Below are positions 1-11,038 of a stretch of 64,000 bases of DNA, in pieces. A model generated the notes under the pieces. It saw only the letters and a list, made by a program, of their open reading frames with translations, had not been told where the DNA came from and ran no database searches. The translations under genes were made by a program, and so were the position numbers. This stretch comes from Acanthosepion pharaonis. Taxonomy: Eukaryota > Mollusca > Cephalopoda > Sepiida > Sepiidae. The stretch spans positions 2,144,501-2,208,500 of the forward strand of contig CAHIKZ030004549.1 of assembly GCA_903632075.3 (NCBI GenBank), read 5' to 3'. Position 1 is the stretch's first letter, and each line of letters opens with the position of its first letter.

Positions 1-780
1 TATAGCCAAGGGAGAGAGACCCCTGGTGAAGGATTAAGGAACTGATGAGGAGTTAACTCCGACAATATCACAATAAACATTTCAAGATTCTTGGGACTGA
101 TGCCTAAATCCTGAAAACACCTGAAAACAACTAAACGAAGTGATTGCTTTATTGAAATTATTATTGTTGTTAGCCCAGCAGTTAGTAGATGGACTTTTGC
201 TTTGACATATTGTCATATACTCTGTCGTGTACTCTGCTATTTGCACTATAAGTGTTATTCAGGACTTAGGAAATAATTCTTACGGCTTGAAAAATAATGG
301 GTTTCTAGAAAGAAAAAAAAAAAAAGAAAAAAAAGGGATGTTTCTCGGAAGGAACAAAGTACTCCAAAGCATTCATTTTTTTCTTCGCATACGACAAACA
401 GTTTTATGTCGTTAACGACTTGCTATGTAATCGCTTTTTTTCCTGGTTATTCAATAAAATTTATAGACGTCTCACGCCAGTTTTGTACCGAATGCAACAT
501 CTAATAACATTAAAGGCCTTTCATTAAGACAGCGTTTCTAAATGCTTTTTGAAGGGCTTACGAGTATCATCATTTAAAAGATATATTTCCTTAAGCAAGT
601 CGATATAAGTAAAGGGTGTTACTGGCATGACACGTTTTATTTTGTTTTTATTCTTCCTCTTTTTAGGGGATTCGTTAATGGAACAAAAGTCAGTAAATCA
701 AATTTAGGAACCGTAGCTCTGATTTTATTGGTCATAAAATTTTCTCTATGATTATCTATCTATAAATCTTAACGTATCAA
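1..780. other. Unassigned AT-rich DNA
   Basis: I see no gene, tRNA-like box or recognisable transposon here. There is a short A-rich tract near 310-335. The only open frame of note (227-415) is short, low in complexity and has no recognisable motif. Confidence 0.4.
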
Positions 781-819
<39 letters not shown>

Positions 820-820
820 T
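781..820. repeat. (CTTT)n microsatellite
   Basis: Ten uninterrupted CTTT units, directly upstream of the large TCTA array. Confidence 0.95.
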
Positions 821-837
821 ATATTTATTATCTATCA

Positions 838-897
838 ATGTATCCATTATCTGTCTATCGCAGCCTGTTTATATCTATCTATTGCAGTTTGTTTCTT

Positions 898-944
<47 letters not shown>

Positions 945-977
945 CAGCCTATTTATATCTATCTATTGCAGTTTGTT

Positions 978-1024
<47 letters not shown>

Positions 1025-1057
1025 CAGCCTATTTATATCTATCTATTGCAGTTTGTT

Positions 1058-1092
<35 letters not shown>

Positions 1093-1183
1093 CAGCCTAT
1101 TTATATCTATCTATTGCAGTTTGTTTTTCTATCTATCTATCTATCTATCTATCTCAGCCTATTTATATCTATCTATTGCAGTT

Positions 1184-1218
<35 letters not shown>

Positions 1219-1327
1219 ATCTATCTATCTATCTCAGCCTATTTATATCTATCTATTGCAGTTTGTTTCTATCTATCTATCTATCTATCTATCTCAGCCT
1301 ATTTATATCTATCTATTGCAGTTTGTT

Positions 1328-1366
<39 letters not shown>

Positions 1367-1399
1367 CAGCCTATTTATATCTATCTATTGCAGTTTGTT

Positions 1400-1450
<51 letters not shown>

Positions 1451-1483
1451 CAGCCTATTTATATCTATCTATTGCAGTTTGTT

Positions 1484-1526
<43 letters not shown>

Positions 1527-1559
1527 CAGCCTATTTATATCTATCTATTGCAGTTTGTT

Positions 1560-1594
<35 letters not shown>

Positions 1595-1633
1595 CAGCCT
1601 ATTTATATCTATCTATTGCAGTTTTGCAGTATG

Positions 1634-1678
<45 letters not shown>

Positions 1679-1711
1679 CAGCCTATTTATATCTATCTAT
1701 TGCAGTTTGTT

Positions 1712-1750
<39 letters not shown>

Positions 1751-1783
1751 CAGCCTATTTATATCTATCTATTGCAGTTTGTT

Positions 1784-1830
<47 letters not shown>

Positions 1831-1863
1831 CAGCCTATTTATATCTATCTATTGCAGTTTGTT

Positions 1864-1910
<47 letters not shown>

Positions 1911-1945
1911 CAGCCTATTTATATCTATCTATTGCAGTTTGTTTT

Positions 1946-1992
<47 letters not shown>

Positions 1993-2025
1993 CAGCCTAT
2001 TTATATCTATCTATTGCAGTTTGTT

Positions 2026-2072
<47 letters not shown>

Positions 2073-2113
2073 CAGCCTATTTATATCTATCTATTGCAGT
2101 TTGTTTCTATTTA

Positions 2114-2180
<67 letters not shown>

Positions 2181-2190
2181 ATGTGTAAGC
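838..2190. repeat. Compound TCTA minisatellite, 17 higher-order units
   Basis: Blocks of (TCTA)n alternate with a conserved spacer of about 36 bases beginning CAGCCTATTTATATC and ending TTGCAGTTTGTTTC. I count 17 spacers, starting at 861, 945, 1025, 1093, 1155, 1235, 1295, 1367, 1451, 1527, 1595, 1679, 1751, 1831, 1911, 1993 and 2073. The distances run from 60 to 84 and are nearly all multiples of 4, so units differ mainly by whole TCTA steps. All three forward frames stay open for over 1.1 kb and encode Tyr-Leu-Ser-Ile repeats. This is a property of a stop-free 4-base repeat and not evidence of a protein. Confidence 0.95.
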
Positions 2191-2283
2191 AAATATATGG
2201 ATATAGATCCAACAGTATGAAGTAAAATATGTGGAAAAACAAAAATCCGAATATGCAAATATGCTGTTTTAATGTTATTTCAA

Positions 2284-2327
2284 TGTCGACGTCAGACGTT
2301 TCGGTCTAGTAGACCTTCTTCAGGACA
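2284..2327 (-). ncRNA. Hammerhead-ribozyme-like motif (full core)
   Basis: Reading the minus strand: stem I 5' half TGTC, the CTGAAGA box (fits CUGANGA), one extra A, stem II GGTCT/AGACC with a 3-base loop, GAAA, stem III CGT/ACG with loop CTG closed by the A-U pair, cleavage triplet ending UC, then GACA completing stem I. All conserved core positions are present. The extra base before stem II departs from the canonical fold. Penelope-like retroelements are known to encode type I hammerheads with very short helix III. Activity is not shown by sequence. Confidence 0.6.
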
Positions 2328-2431
2328 TAGTTATTAAAACATAATTAACATTAGACGATATTCAAGTCAACATGAAAAGACGATAGTCATAAGAGTAAGA
2401 CTAATCAAAACAAATTATGTTTTAATAACTA

Positions 2432-2475
2432 TGTCCTGAAGAAGGTCTACTAGACCGAAACGTCTGACGTCGACA
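2432..2475 (+). ncRNA. Hammerhead-ribozyme-like motif (full core), opposed copy
   Basis: Same 44-base module as at 2284-2327 but on the plus strand: TGTC at 2432, CTGAAGA at 2436-2442, stem II 2444-2456, GAAA at 2457-2460, stem III 2461-2469, UC at 2470-2471, GACA at 2472-2475. It lies in the right arm of the inverted repeat. Confidence 0.6.
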
Positions 2476-2511
2476 TTGAAATAACATTAAAACAGCATAT
2501 TGAAGTCTGTT

Positions 2512-2557
<46 letters not shown>

Positions 2558-2813
2558 GCAGTCTATTCATATCTGTCTATTTATCTTAAGAATAACTGGC
2601 AGAAAGACGAGTGGGAGGTGTGGAAGATTTTTCAGGCACTGGAAAGACTTGCTTTGAGAAATTTTCGAAACTTTCGATACTGCCTTGGCTTAAAAACTGA
2701 TTTATTCCCCGGGCGGGAAAGAGAGCAACTGTCTGACAAATTTAAGAGGCTCCTTCAAGTTTACTCCAACACGGTGTTTAAATATATATTGAAAACATTC
2801 AGATCGACATACA

Positions 2814-2851
<38 letters not shown>

Positions 2852-2904
2852 TTCTAGTTTATTCTATTTCAGTTTATTCATTATCTATCTATCACTGTCT
2901 ATTC

Positions 2905-2961
<57 letters not shown>

Positions 2962-3045
2962 TTCAGTTTATCCAATATCTATCTATTTCAGTTTATCCAA
3001 TATCTATCTATCTATCTCTGTCTATTCATTATCTATTTATCTATT
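2512..3045. repeat. Further (TCTA)n tracts around a short unique island
   Basis: TCTA tracts lie at 2512-2557, 2816-2853, about 2908-2960 and in shorter runs to 3045, separated by degenerate spacers (TTTCAGTTTATCCAATATC-type). The island 2570-2815 is not repetitive by eye and keeps one frame open from 2618 into the TCTA tract. The predicted peptide resembles nothing I know. Confidence 0.85.
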
Positions 3046-3349
3046 GATCTTAGCTTTTTCATGCTGCCGCAATCATTGTCAAATCCAAAGTACATTTGAC
3101 ACAAAACAGGTCTTTTGATGTTTTTAATGGTCGGTCTATGTTTAAAGAAGGAAAGAGGAAAAAAAGAAGTCTTCATATTTTTTTTTTTTTTTTACTATGA
3201 ATATAGACTAACATATAACAGGCTTTCTTTCATGTGTCTCCGATTAATTATGGAAATGCGTAAAAGATGTGATTAAAACGGCATATGAATAATACATTTG
3301 ACTTTTGATTATATATATTCAAGGTGGGGATTATAATTTTTCGGCCTGA

Positions 3350-3385
3350 CAAAGAAAAGGTACCCTCGCACCTTTTCTTTGCCGA
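3350..3385. repeat. Short hairpin
   Basis: CAAAGAAAAGGT is followed nine bases later by its reverse complement ACCTTTTCTTTG. Function is unknown. Confidence 0.6.
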
Positions 3386-3457
3386 TTCTGATGTTTGATC
3401 ATTTGGACATATTTTGGAAAGTGTTTTTATTTCGAGAACTTACCAGCACCTCCTGGT

Positions 3458-3460
3458 CTA

Positions 3461-3551
<91 letters not shown>
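3458..3551. repeat. (TCTA)n then (TA)n microsatellite
   Basis: A TCTA tract grades directly into about 29 TA units. Confidence 0.95.
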
Positions 3552-3553
<2 letters not shown>

Positions 3554-4144
3554 CTTTAAGGTACGCTATATTTATTGGATAAAGTGCTCAATATCAGAAT
3601 GACTATAAACTGAATATTGAAATCAACACCCAGAGGAGACAGACTGTTTCATGCTCAACGAGAAATCAGGCCACATGCGACAACTTCAAGCTTTGCTTGG
3701 ATGAAAAAAAAACCCCAGCTATAATTACCTTTCAGACCAAAACAAAAGAAAAACAAAAAAACAAATAAACGACTAAATAAATGATGAGAACACTCAAAAA
3801 ATAAGCACGAAAACAAATTTTTATTGCGTTAGATAAAAATCGAAACCTGTAAAGAATAATTAAAAATAAATAAAATTTAAATAAATAAGCAAAAACAATT
3901 AAAATAAATTAGTCTAAATAAATAAATAAAGTAAATAATAAAGAAATTGATAAACCCCTCCCGCCAAAATAACCATTAGAATAGACTACCCACAATGCAC
4001 CATTGACACATATATAAATAGTCGACAAAAAATACAACGTATATACCTGATGATTGCGTTTAACATGAAACAATGTTCACTTTATATATATATATATATA
4101 TTAAGAAATGGACAAAAAAAAAGAACGTTAAACATAAAAATGTC

Positions 4145-4191
<47 letters not shown>

Positions 4192-4470
4192 TACTTGCAA
4201 GAAAAAAAGCGATAATTTTAAAAAATTAAAAGTATTTCCTGAAGATTTTATTTTAGTTCTAATTTCACGCTAATAGATTAAATTTAATATTTACAAGTAA
4301 AATATTTTGCTATATTTCAAACTGAATTTAAATTGATTGTAATAGGATTATTACTAGTAAAAAAAAAGAAGCTAAAGCCGTCCATATTGGCAAATCTGCC
4401 CCAATAATTGAAACCTAATAATTTAGAAACTAGAAGAATTTAGAAACGCTATTTTATATTCATATAACAC
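3552..4470. other. AT-rich DNA with small (TA)n tracts
   Basis: No gene seen. TA tracts at about 4083-4101 and 4149-4189. The stretch 3700-3970 is rich in AAATAAATAA-type sequence. Confidence 0.4.
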
Positions 4471-4473
4471 ACG

Positions 4474-4775
4474 TTGGATTAATGGATAAAGGCTCGGATT
4501 AAGGAATCGGAGTTCGAAATCCAGTTAAATCCATTACATTCACTTACGTGCTAATATCCTTGGGAAAGGTATGAATCCTATTCTTCTCCCTCCCACCACC
4601 AGCTATGAGTAAATAGCAGGACAGACCGGGTTCTATAGCTGATCTACCACAGAAATGGCTACCTACTGCGGGAAAAAATATCTGCCTCATCAGTCATTTA
4701 TCGAAAGATACATGATCGCCTAAGGGTGTATCACGCATGGCACATAACTGACTGATACTTTACTGATACATTTTT
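4474..4775 (+). mobile_element. tRNA-derived SINE, family A
   Basis: The head has a tRNA-like A/B-box region (TTGGATTAATGGATA..., then GAGTTCGAAATCC as B box), followed by the family body: CCATTACATTCACTTACGTG, TTGGGAAAGGTATGAATCC, AGCTATGAGTAAATAGCAGG, TACTGCGGGAAAAA, and the end ACGCATGGCACATAACTGAC. The same order recurs at 9451, 29565(-), 49279, 57410(-) and 63625. tRNA-derived SINEs are known to be abundant in octopus. This exact family match is from memory. Confidence 0.8.
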
Positions 4776-4825
4776 TCGTTTCGTTAAGAGTAAAGGAGTG
4801 AAAAATTCTCCGTATTGTCCAGTGA

Positions 4826-4866
4826 CCTTGCGCTTTCGGCTACTCCTTTTAACCATTTTCAAGTTG
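4826..4866 (-). ncRNA. Degenerate hammerhead-like motif
   Basis: On the minus strand: TTGAAAA in place of CTGANGA, a weak stem II, GAAA, then GCGCAAGG. It belongs to the same terminal-repeat family as 5642-5680. Probably inactive. Confidence 0.35.
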
Positions 4867-4959
4867 GGTATGTTTTTGAGTGGAGTTAATTTCTTTTCGT
4901 GTTTGACTACATAAGATGGGTTTTTTGTGTTGTTTTGAATACTAGAAGGAGCATTTATT

Positions 4960-5470
4960 CCGAGCCATAACGTGTTGAGTGCGGCTAGAATTCATATATA
5001 TAGGATACAGGTTCGAATCCTGTCGGAGGACGAATATTTTCTGTGAAAATTCCTCGGACATTCAGGCCGGTAAATGCTATTAATACTGTTTATTATAAAA
5101 CAGAGCATTTACTTAAATGTTTGTATCTATAAACAGAATGTATAATAATTGTCGAACTTTGTCCATTTCATAATGTGTGACGTCATTTGTTTACATTTGA
5201 TACGCCATGAGCATATATGAATGTACGTGAGAGATTCATGGAAGATTGAAGTTTAAATACAGTAAATTCGACCTTGCTAACTGAGCGCACCTCTGTGGCC
5301 AAATCGGTAAAGGCACGTCAAGCTAAATGACGGTTCTGTATAGAATACAGATTCGTATCCTGTCGGAGAACGAATATTTTCTGTGAAAATTTCTCGGACA
5401 TTCAAGGCCGGTAAATGTTGTTTATTATAAACAGAGCATTTACTTAAATATTTGTATCTTTAAAAAGAAT
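4960..5470 (+). mobile_element. Two Ser/Leu-tRNA-like SINE copies in tandem
   Basis: Copy 2 begins at about 5285 with GTGGCCAAATCGGTAAAGGC (A box) and has a degenerate B box, ATTCGTATCCTGTC. Copy 1 retains GGTTCGAATCCTGTCGGA at about 5011. Both continue with GAATATTTTCTGTGAAAAT, CTCGGACATTCA and GAGCATTTACTTAAAT. The copies are about 340 bp apart. A long variable arm and this head fit a Ser- or Leu-tRNA ancestor. The same head type occurs on the minus strand at 17.8-18.5 kb. Confidence 0.7.
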
Positions 5471-5641
5471 GTTTAAACATAAAAATGTCTTAATATATAT
5501 CCCTCTTTTATGCACATTTTATTGAATGCGACACTCAAGGTGCTTTGATTTAGTTTTTTTATACAATTTCTCATGTGATCTGATAATTTTCTTTTCTTTT
5601 CAGATAATAAATTATATAAAAACTGTCCGAATGTTCTTTTT

Positions 5642-5680
5642 ATCCGAGCGCTTTCGGCTATACATTTAGCCATTTTCAAA
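5642..5680 (-). ncRNA. Degenerate hammerhead-like motif with palindromic helix III
   Basis: The minus strand reads TTGAAAA (degraded core), an extra T, stem II GGCTA/TAGCC, GAAA, then AGCGCT followed by C. The helix III position is a perfect palindrome without a loop, as in the copies near 13023 and 53391. The stretch 5500-5690 upstream matches the terminal-repeat family seen at 12857-13060. Confidence 0.4.
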
Positions 5681-5741
5681 GTTGAAATATATTAAGTGTT
5701 AACAAGAAATAGTTTGTTGCATGTATGTATTTATATAATGT

Positions 5742-6215
5742 TTTCATTTTCAAAACACGGTCAAGATATTGTGTCCATTTTCATAGTCTATATTATTGAG
5801 TGTTGTTTTTTTTTATTTATTAAGGCTTCCATTATTTTTAGTAATTTTTTGGATGTAGATGATGATGCTCTTATAATTATTTATTAAGGCTTCCATTATT
5901 TTTAGCCTATTTTGCGTGCAGATGATGCTATTATATTTGTTGTGATCAATCAAAATTCGTAAATAATTGTATAGAATACACTACAACATGTTTGACACGC
6001 AGACTCACTCTACACCTTTAGGTCTCATTTAAATATTCATGGATCCTCTTCGTAACATACTTCTTGATAACACAAATATAACAGTATCATCTACATGCAA
6101 AAAAAAAAAAGACTAAATTAATGGAAGTCTTATTAATAAAAAAAACAACACTCTATAATATCAACTGTGAACATAGACACAATATCTTGACCGTGTTTTA
6201 AAAATGAAACATGTT
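5742..6215. repeat. Long imperfect inverted repeat
   Basis: 5742-5845 (ACACGGTCAAGATATTGTGT onward) matches the reverse complement of 6118-6215, and 5905-5945 matches the reverse complement of about 6060-6100. The centre is about 110 bases. Just beyond the right arm, AAGTTTCGTCAGGATTGGTT and the following bases resemble the tail seen on many invertebrate retroposons. The element type is unassigned. Confidence 0.65.
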
Positions 6216-6219
6216 TAAC

Positions 6220-7140
6220 ATGTATGCAAAGTTTCGTCAGGATTGGTTCATGGTTGTAGACGGTAACTTGATTCAGACGAACAGACATAAATTTCCATTT
6301 ATATATATAGATAAACCTGCATATTATTAGATGAAATATATGCTGTTTAAAATAAACGGAGTGCTTACTTGAATACGGGTATCCACTAAACATTTAGACC
6401 AGCAACCGGAACTCATCAGTGTCCGGCTTTGTTGTCACTTGATCCAAATGACTTCTTTTACTTGTTTTTTTCTTCTTTTTCTTCTTCCGTCAAGTAGGTG
6501 CCGCATAGGAGACCCGACTTCAAAGATACCATCTGCCGGCTACAAAAACGAAAAATCGAGATAATATCACACTTTCTTCTATGTGTGCGTCTCAGTCATA
6601 GCGTCATAATACACTGTCGTATTGGCGAGCTCAAATGACATTCTAAGTCAGATTGTAGACGAAAATAGATAATCAAGAATCAATCTTTAGTTGGCTGATT
6701 CAATTGGCGTTCGAACTATCTTTTATCATGACGCGCATGCTGGTCAGTTGAAGGAAATGTTCTTGATGTATAAATATTTGGAGATAAGAAAACTGGTAAA
6801 TATTTATATCAAAATGGATGGTTTTATTGAACGAAATAATCTTTTTTGGAATGGTATAGATTCCCTATGGAGAATTGGGGCTCCTCTCAAATTTGGTCCT
6901 CATTCGAGGTTTGCAACAGATGTGTAACGAAAGTACTGTTTCTTCTCACTATGTTCTTTATCGACATGCACTGAAAAATAAAAATTCTTCGAGGTTGTTT
7001 TATAATTATGCATGTCATTGGATTTTATCAGAGTACGATCACGCAAAAGTCGCTTTTTAAAGCTTTTAATCGATTTATATCCCCATTCTCTGCCATAGTG
7101 AGATGCAGTGGTTCTCCAGAGGTCTCCTTTTGTCTCAGGT
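6220..7140. other. Unassigned sequence
   Basis: I recognise no repeat or gene. A 78-codon frame (6691-6927, +) and an overlapping minus frame (6900-7169) have no recognisable motif and are probably chance. Confidence 0.35.
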
Positions 7141-7149
7141 TTTCTAAAT

Positions 7150-7900
7150 ATTTCTTTCAAGCATTTCACCCCAAGCGAGGCGGGAAGCCACTAGCACGCA
7201 AGGGGTTACGGAGAGTTGGAGCGAGAGCAAAGAGTGATAGAAGAAAAGTATGAAGAGAAGGATAGGGGATAGATCAAAGCATCTGGAGATGTCGATTGAC
7301 ATTACATTTGAATAGTTGGAGATTATAGCTATCAGGGAAACAGGAAAAGCGGAGGGAGTTCCACATGCGAGAAGTGCGAGACATGAAGCTATCGGAGTAG
7401 AAGAGACGGCTACATTTAACAGTTTCGACAGTGAAAGGGTGAGAGCGAGATTCCAGTCTAGTAGAACGCTTAAATTCATGAAGTCTGAGAACCAGCGAAA
7501 GCAGCTCATCGGAGCAGATACCGTGAAAGTATTTGTAAAAAAGACAGAGGGAGGCGACGGCACGTTTGTGAGAGAGCGACTGCAGACGAGATGCCAGATC
7601 AGGGCCAATTACATTGCATATCTGTCTCTGGATTTTATCAAGGATCTTGAGACAAACATAAGGGGCTCCAGACCATATATGGCAGCAATACTCCATGCAA
7701 GGACGAATGGTTGATTTGTAGATTTGAAGGATCGACTCCGGCGAGAAAAATTGCCTGGCGCGGCACAGGGAGCCAAATTTTCTTGCGATGGACAAAACTA
7801 TTGACTTAATGTATTTGTTCCATCACAGGTCAGCAGTCAATGTGAGACCGAGCAGTCGCAAAGAGGTGCTCTCGTTGTGTTGAGCGTCAGATTTAGAAAT
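7150..7900 (-). pseudogene. LINE family 1 (jockey/CR1-like) reverse transcriptase, C-terminal end
   Basis: The minus-strand translation holds the conserved block after the RT palm of jockey/CR1-like LINEs: LLGLTLTADL, IARKFGSLCRARQFF, YKSTIRPCMEYCCHIWSGAP, ILDKIQRQICNVIG, LQSLSHKRAVASLCLFYKY, then SRTSRMWNSLRFSCFPD and a stop at 7274. A 3' UTR and end (TTGGGGTGAAATGCTTGAAAG on the minus strand) follow to about 7150. One TGA interrupts the frame near 7830, where lysine is expected (DL*WN). The element is 5'-truncated, with no catalytic domain. Other copies lie at 20075(-), 22680(+), 45623(+), with 3' ends at 11195 and 15853. Confidence 0.85.
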
Positions 7901-9445
7901 AAAATGGAGATTTTTTCAATAACTGAATTCCCATTAAGGAAACATTGCTATAACAAATTAATTGAAACTTCGGCTTGTTCGGCAGATATGTTTTGTGACT
8001 TAATTCGGCTGAATATTGAAATATAAGGAAGAAATGTTACCGTTCCGTTGAAAGAGGAGAGTTTAGTTTAGAGAGACAATAATACAAATCTCAAATTTGA
8101 TAAATAGAATATGGACTTTAAAAGCCGCGTTCGGATAACTTTCCTTCATCTCGAATCAGTCTGCGCCGCGATTGGCTGGCCCCGTGATACTTAACGGCCA
8201 TTCAGCGGCGCCCCCTTTTTGCAGAGAGAATTTTCGTAGACGCTGAATTGGAAAGATGTGTTCCTGGTCTGTGTAACGGCAACTGGCTCTTGTCTGAATT
8301 TCTGGGATGACGGGTTTTCATTATTGTTGAAACTTGACTAATGCATGGAATAATAATGCAACACAAAATGTACTTAGAACAAAATGTATTGAAACAAGAA
8401 AGTGTACACAATATTTACATATAGTCTTTTGTATATTCTTGGTAAGACCGTTCCTGGAGAATGTGTTGACTGAGTCGCAGTCGGGCAGAGTCTCTGGTTG
8501 AATCTCTTGATTCCTTCCTCTCTTCCCGGTACCAACCATATTTATATGGTCGGTACTCCACTATGCAAATTAGGTGGATCCTACCACAGCAATTATTTAA
8601 AGTTTATTTTCGGACTATTGTCATCATCTGTGCTGTTTTTATCACAACATTGTAACCTTCTACCTTCCTCAGTTAAATATCGATCTGGATAATCTACAGT
8701 GAATTCCGAACTGAACTCTTTATTTAATCTATGTGGGTAGATTTCGTGTTTAACTACCCATGTCTAGTTCTTGTGTTATTTAGTACCGTTCAGTTTTGCT
8801 CCCCCTTTTCCACTGAGTACACAACTCACAACCACTATATCATCAAATTCACAAACCAACGTTTTTACCCACTAGTCCATCGTCCCGTAGAATAATTTTC
8901 AGGAATAATCTTCGAATTTTAGATTTAACTTTGCTGCCACTGCTGTTGTTAGCTGTCATGTTTCGACTGATTCTGCTGCTGTTGAAGACTTGCTGTCATT
9001 TGTTTTTCTTTCTTAACAACTCCCATATGGTATTTATTTCTATGCTATGTTCACTGAGGAGGTTCTCATAGACTAGTATATGCGCTGATTCTTTTAAACG
9101 TCTAACTCTTTAGTGTTTTTCCTTGTTGAGTATTGTCACTTCATTTCACACGGGCTGATGACCACCCCTTTCCCTCCATACATGATCAACAATTCCGATT
9201 TCATTTTTTCACACCTCAATAAGGCTTTTCAAAGGTCCCCTTTTATAGGACGCCTTGTTTCACCTTTATATTTTTGACCACAAGGGATCGAGGCAAGGGA
9301 TCGAGTACAAGCAATTGTCGTTCTCCCCACCCCGTGTTAAGCTTTAATCGTCAGAGATTTCTCCGTAGAGTGGAACTGCTTCTGAATATTGCCCTGATAT
9401 TGTATGGACAGCAGATCTGAATCTTTTCCGGTAAGCTTTTGACTT
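7901..9445. other. Unassigned region with a CG-richer patch
   Basis: No gene recognised. The patch 8120-8290 is richer in CG dinucleotides than its surroundings and has an ATTGG (inverted CCAAT) box in GCGCCGCGATTGGCTGG near 8164. It may be a promoter-like island, but no exon follows clearly. 9020-9190 is a diverged copy of sequence at 56870-57065. Confidence 0.3.
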
Positions 9446-9450
9446 AAGGA

Positions 9451-9835
9451 GGCAAGGTGGCGTAATGGATAGTGGCTCGAATTGAGGAATCGGAGTTCGA
9501 ATTTCAATCGAATCCATTACATTCACTTACGTGCTAATACCCTTGGCAAAGGTATGAATCCTCTTCTTCTCTCCCCCAGCTATGGGTAAATAGCAGAACA
9601 AACCGTGTTCTATAGCCTTGGTTGGTCTACCGCAGAAAGAAATGGCAACCTACTGCGGGAAAAATCTGCCTCGTCAGTCATGTATGGAAAGATACATGAT
9701 CACCTAAGCGTGTTCCACGCATGGCACATAACTGACTGTGTTATCGTACCCACCTACATGGGGATGATCTCATCCTCCTTTCACAAATACCAACCTACGA
9801 GACTAGTGGGAGAAAGTCAACATGCAGTCACTGAC
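9451..9835 (+). mobile_element. tRNA-derived SINE, family A
   Basis: A near complete copy: GGTGGCGTAATGGATAGTGG head, GGAGTTCGAATTTCAATCG B-box region, CTTACGTGCTAATACCCTTG, AGCTATGGGTAAATAGCAG, CTACTGCGGGAAAAATCTG, and ACGCATGGCACATAACTGAC near the end. It runs straight into the GC-rich dimeric repeat. Confidence 0.85.
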
Positions 9836-10320
9836 TGAGTGCGACTTCTGTCGAACACTCTGCTTTGGCAGAGAGTAATCAGGACCAAGCTTTGCCAAAG
9901 GGCAAAGTTTCGTCCGGGGAGGTAGACAGATCCCGAACCCGCTTATGCGGGTTTAAAGGGAATATTTTTGGCCGACCCTATGGGCTCGGAGAAACCCACG
10001 TTAAACTCGGCCTTGTGCCACAAACATTCCTCGTGAGGGGACTGTTAAATATACAGTCGACAAGCAGTCTCTGACTGTGTGCGACTTCTGTCGAACTCTC
10101 AGCTTTGGCAGCGAGGAATCCGGACGAAACTTTGCCGAAGGAGGTAGACAGATCCCGAACCTGCTTATGCGGGTTCTAAGGGAATATTTTTGGCTAAGCC
10201 TACGGGCTCGGAGAACCCTCGTTAAACTCGGCCTTGTGCCACACACATCCCGCGTGGTGGTGGTGGGGGGGACTGTTAAATACCGACAGTCGAGACGCAG
10301 TCTAACCTGACAGTTTGGAC
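9826..10320 (+). repeat. GC-rich interspersed repeat, head-to-tail dimer
   Basis: Two copies of about 240 bp (9826-10065 and 10063-10318) share CTGACTGTGTGCGACTTCTG-type starts, GGTAGACAGATCCCGAACC, a CCCGAACC(T/C)GCTTATGCGGGTT hairpin, CTACGGGCTCGGAGAA, TTAAACTCGGCCTTGTGCCA and GGGACTGTTAAATA. A third copy lies on the minus strand at 38580-38830. The class is unknown. LTR or SINE-tail origins are both possible. Confidence 0.7.
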
Positions 10321-10499
10321 GAACATTTCTATCTGCTGACTAACCACACTTTGTATATATCTGTTATTTCATTATACTTGTTTAACCTACCTTTTTCTTC
10401 TTGTGTCTTTGTATCTGGCCCCTAACAGGCCACAACAGACTGACTTTGACATAAGGTATACCGTAGCAATTTTCAGGTCTTCCTCCTTGTCCCTTCTGT

Positions 10500-10670
10500 A
10501 CCAACTTCTAGACGCTGATAAATGCAAGAAGAACAGGGGAAAGAAATGCATGATAGACTTAGTAAAGCTTGAAAAAACGGATGGCGCAACAGGGTTTAGG
10601 AGAAATAACAGAAAGACAAAGTTTATATAAAAAGCTATGAAGGACAGGAAATTGTGGAGAACCATGACTA
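10500..10670 (+). pseudogene. LINE family 2 (RTE-like) 3' tail
   Basis: It matches the end of the 50.6-51.6 kb element: AGAAATAACAGAAAGACAAA, then a GGAAATTGTGGAGAACCATGA-type run that in other copies ends CCTACGTCCTGAAGGGACAC. Non-coding remnant. Confidence 0.6.
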
Positions 10671-10675
10671 ACTAT

Positions 10676-10839
10676 ATTATTATTGCTTTTTATTGGCTTT
10701 ATTGCCTTCCTTGGGGTGAAATCATTTTAAAATATTCTAGTCTAGGTTAGTTTTATATGATACCCAAAGATCTATTTGAACTGTTAGGGAAACTTAATTT
10801 ATTCGGGAGAGATATTAGAATAATCCAGAACAGTTAGTT
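10676..10839 (+). repeat. Duplicated LINE1/LINE2 chimeric junction, copy 1
   Basis: The 3' end of LINE family 1 (CTTCCTTGGGGTGAAATCAT) is fused to internal LINE family 2 sequence encoding KLNLFGRDIRIIQNS. The same junction is repeated at 11348-11490 with few differences. Confidence 0.65.
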
Positions 10840-11038
10840 GGTAGTTCATCTTTCTACACAGAAAAGGTTAAAAGACAAACAATAATGTCGGTTGTATTTA
10901 TTCCTCGTGAAGGAAAGCTGAACATGTAGGGATGCTATACTTTCAACTTAAATTTCTGGCGTCCGACGTGTATAGACCAACTTCATTCAAATTCTCAACG
11001 CTTTTGTATTTGTCTTACTATCGCTTAAGTTTTTATTA

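Larger units (their letters stand above)
2259..2500. repeat. Inverted repeat (88-bp arms) carrying two opposed hammerhead-like motifs
   Basis: The left arm 2259-2346 is the reverse complement of the right arm 2413-2500, with a 66-base loop. TCTA tracts border it on both sides. The leader 2180-2258 and the arm design recur at 13112-13393, so this is a defined repeat family. The arms carry the short hammerhead-like module typical of Penelope-like element terminal repeats. The family assignment is inference. Confidence 0.85.

Noticed and set aside
838..2225. Three overlapping long open frames encoding Tyr-Leu-Ser-Ile repeats
   Set aside because: They result from a stop-free TCTA repeat read in each frame; there is no unique domain and no start context.
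7144..7714. Frames of 154 (-) and 132 (+) codons overlapping the LINE
   Set aside because: Shadows of the LINE family 1 reading frame on the minus strand at 7274-7795, or frameshifted parts of it.
9826..10390. LTR pair of a retrovirus-like element
   Set aside because: Two copies are directly adjacent with no internal region, primer-binding site or polypurine tract.
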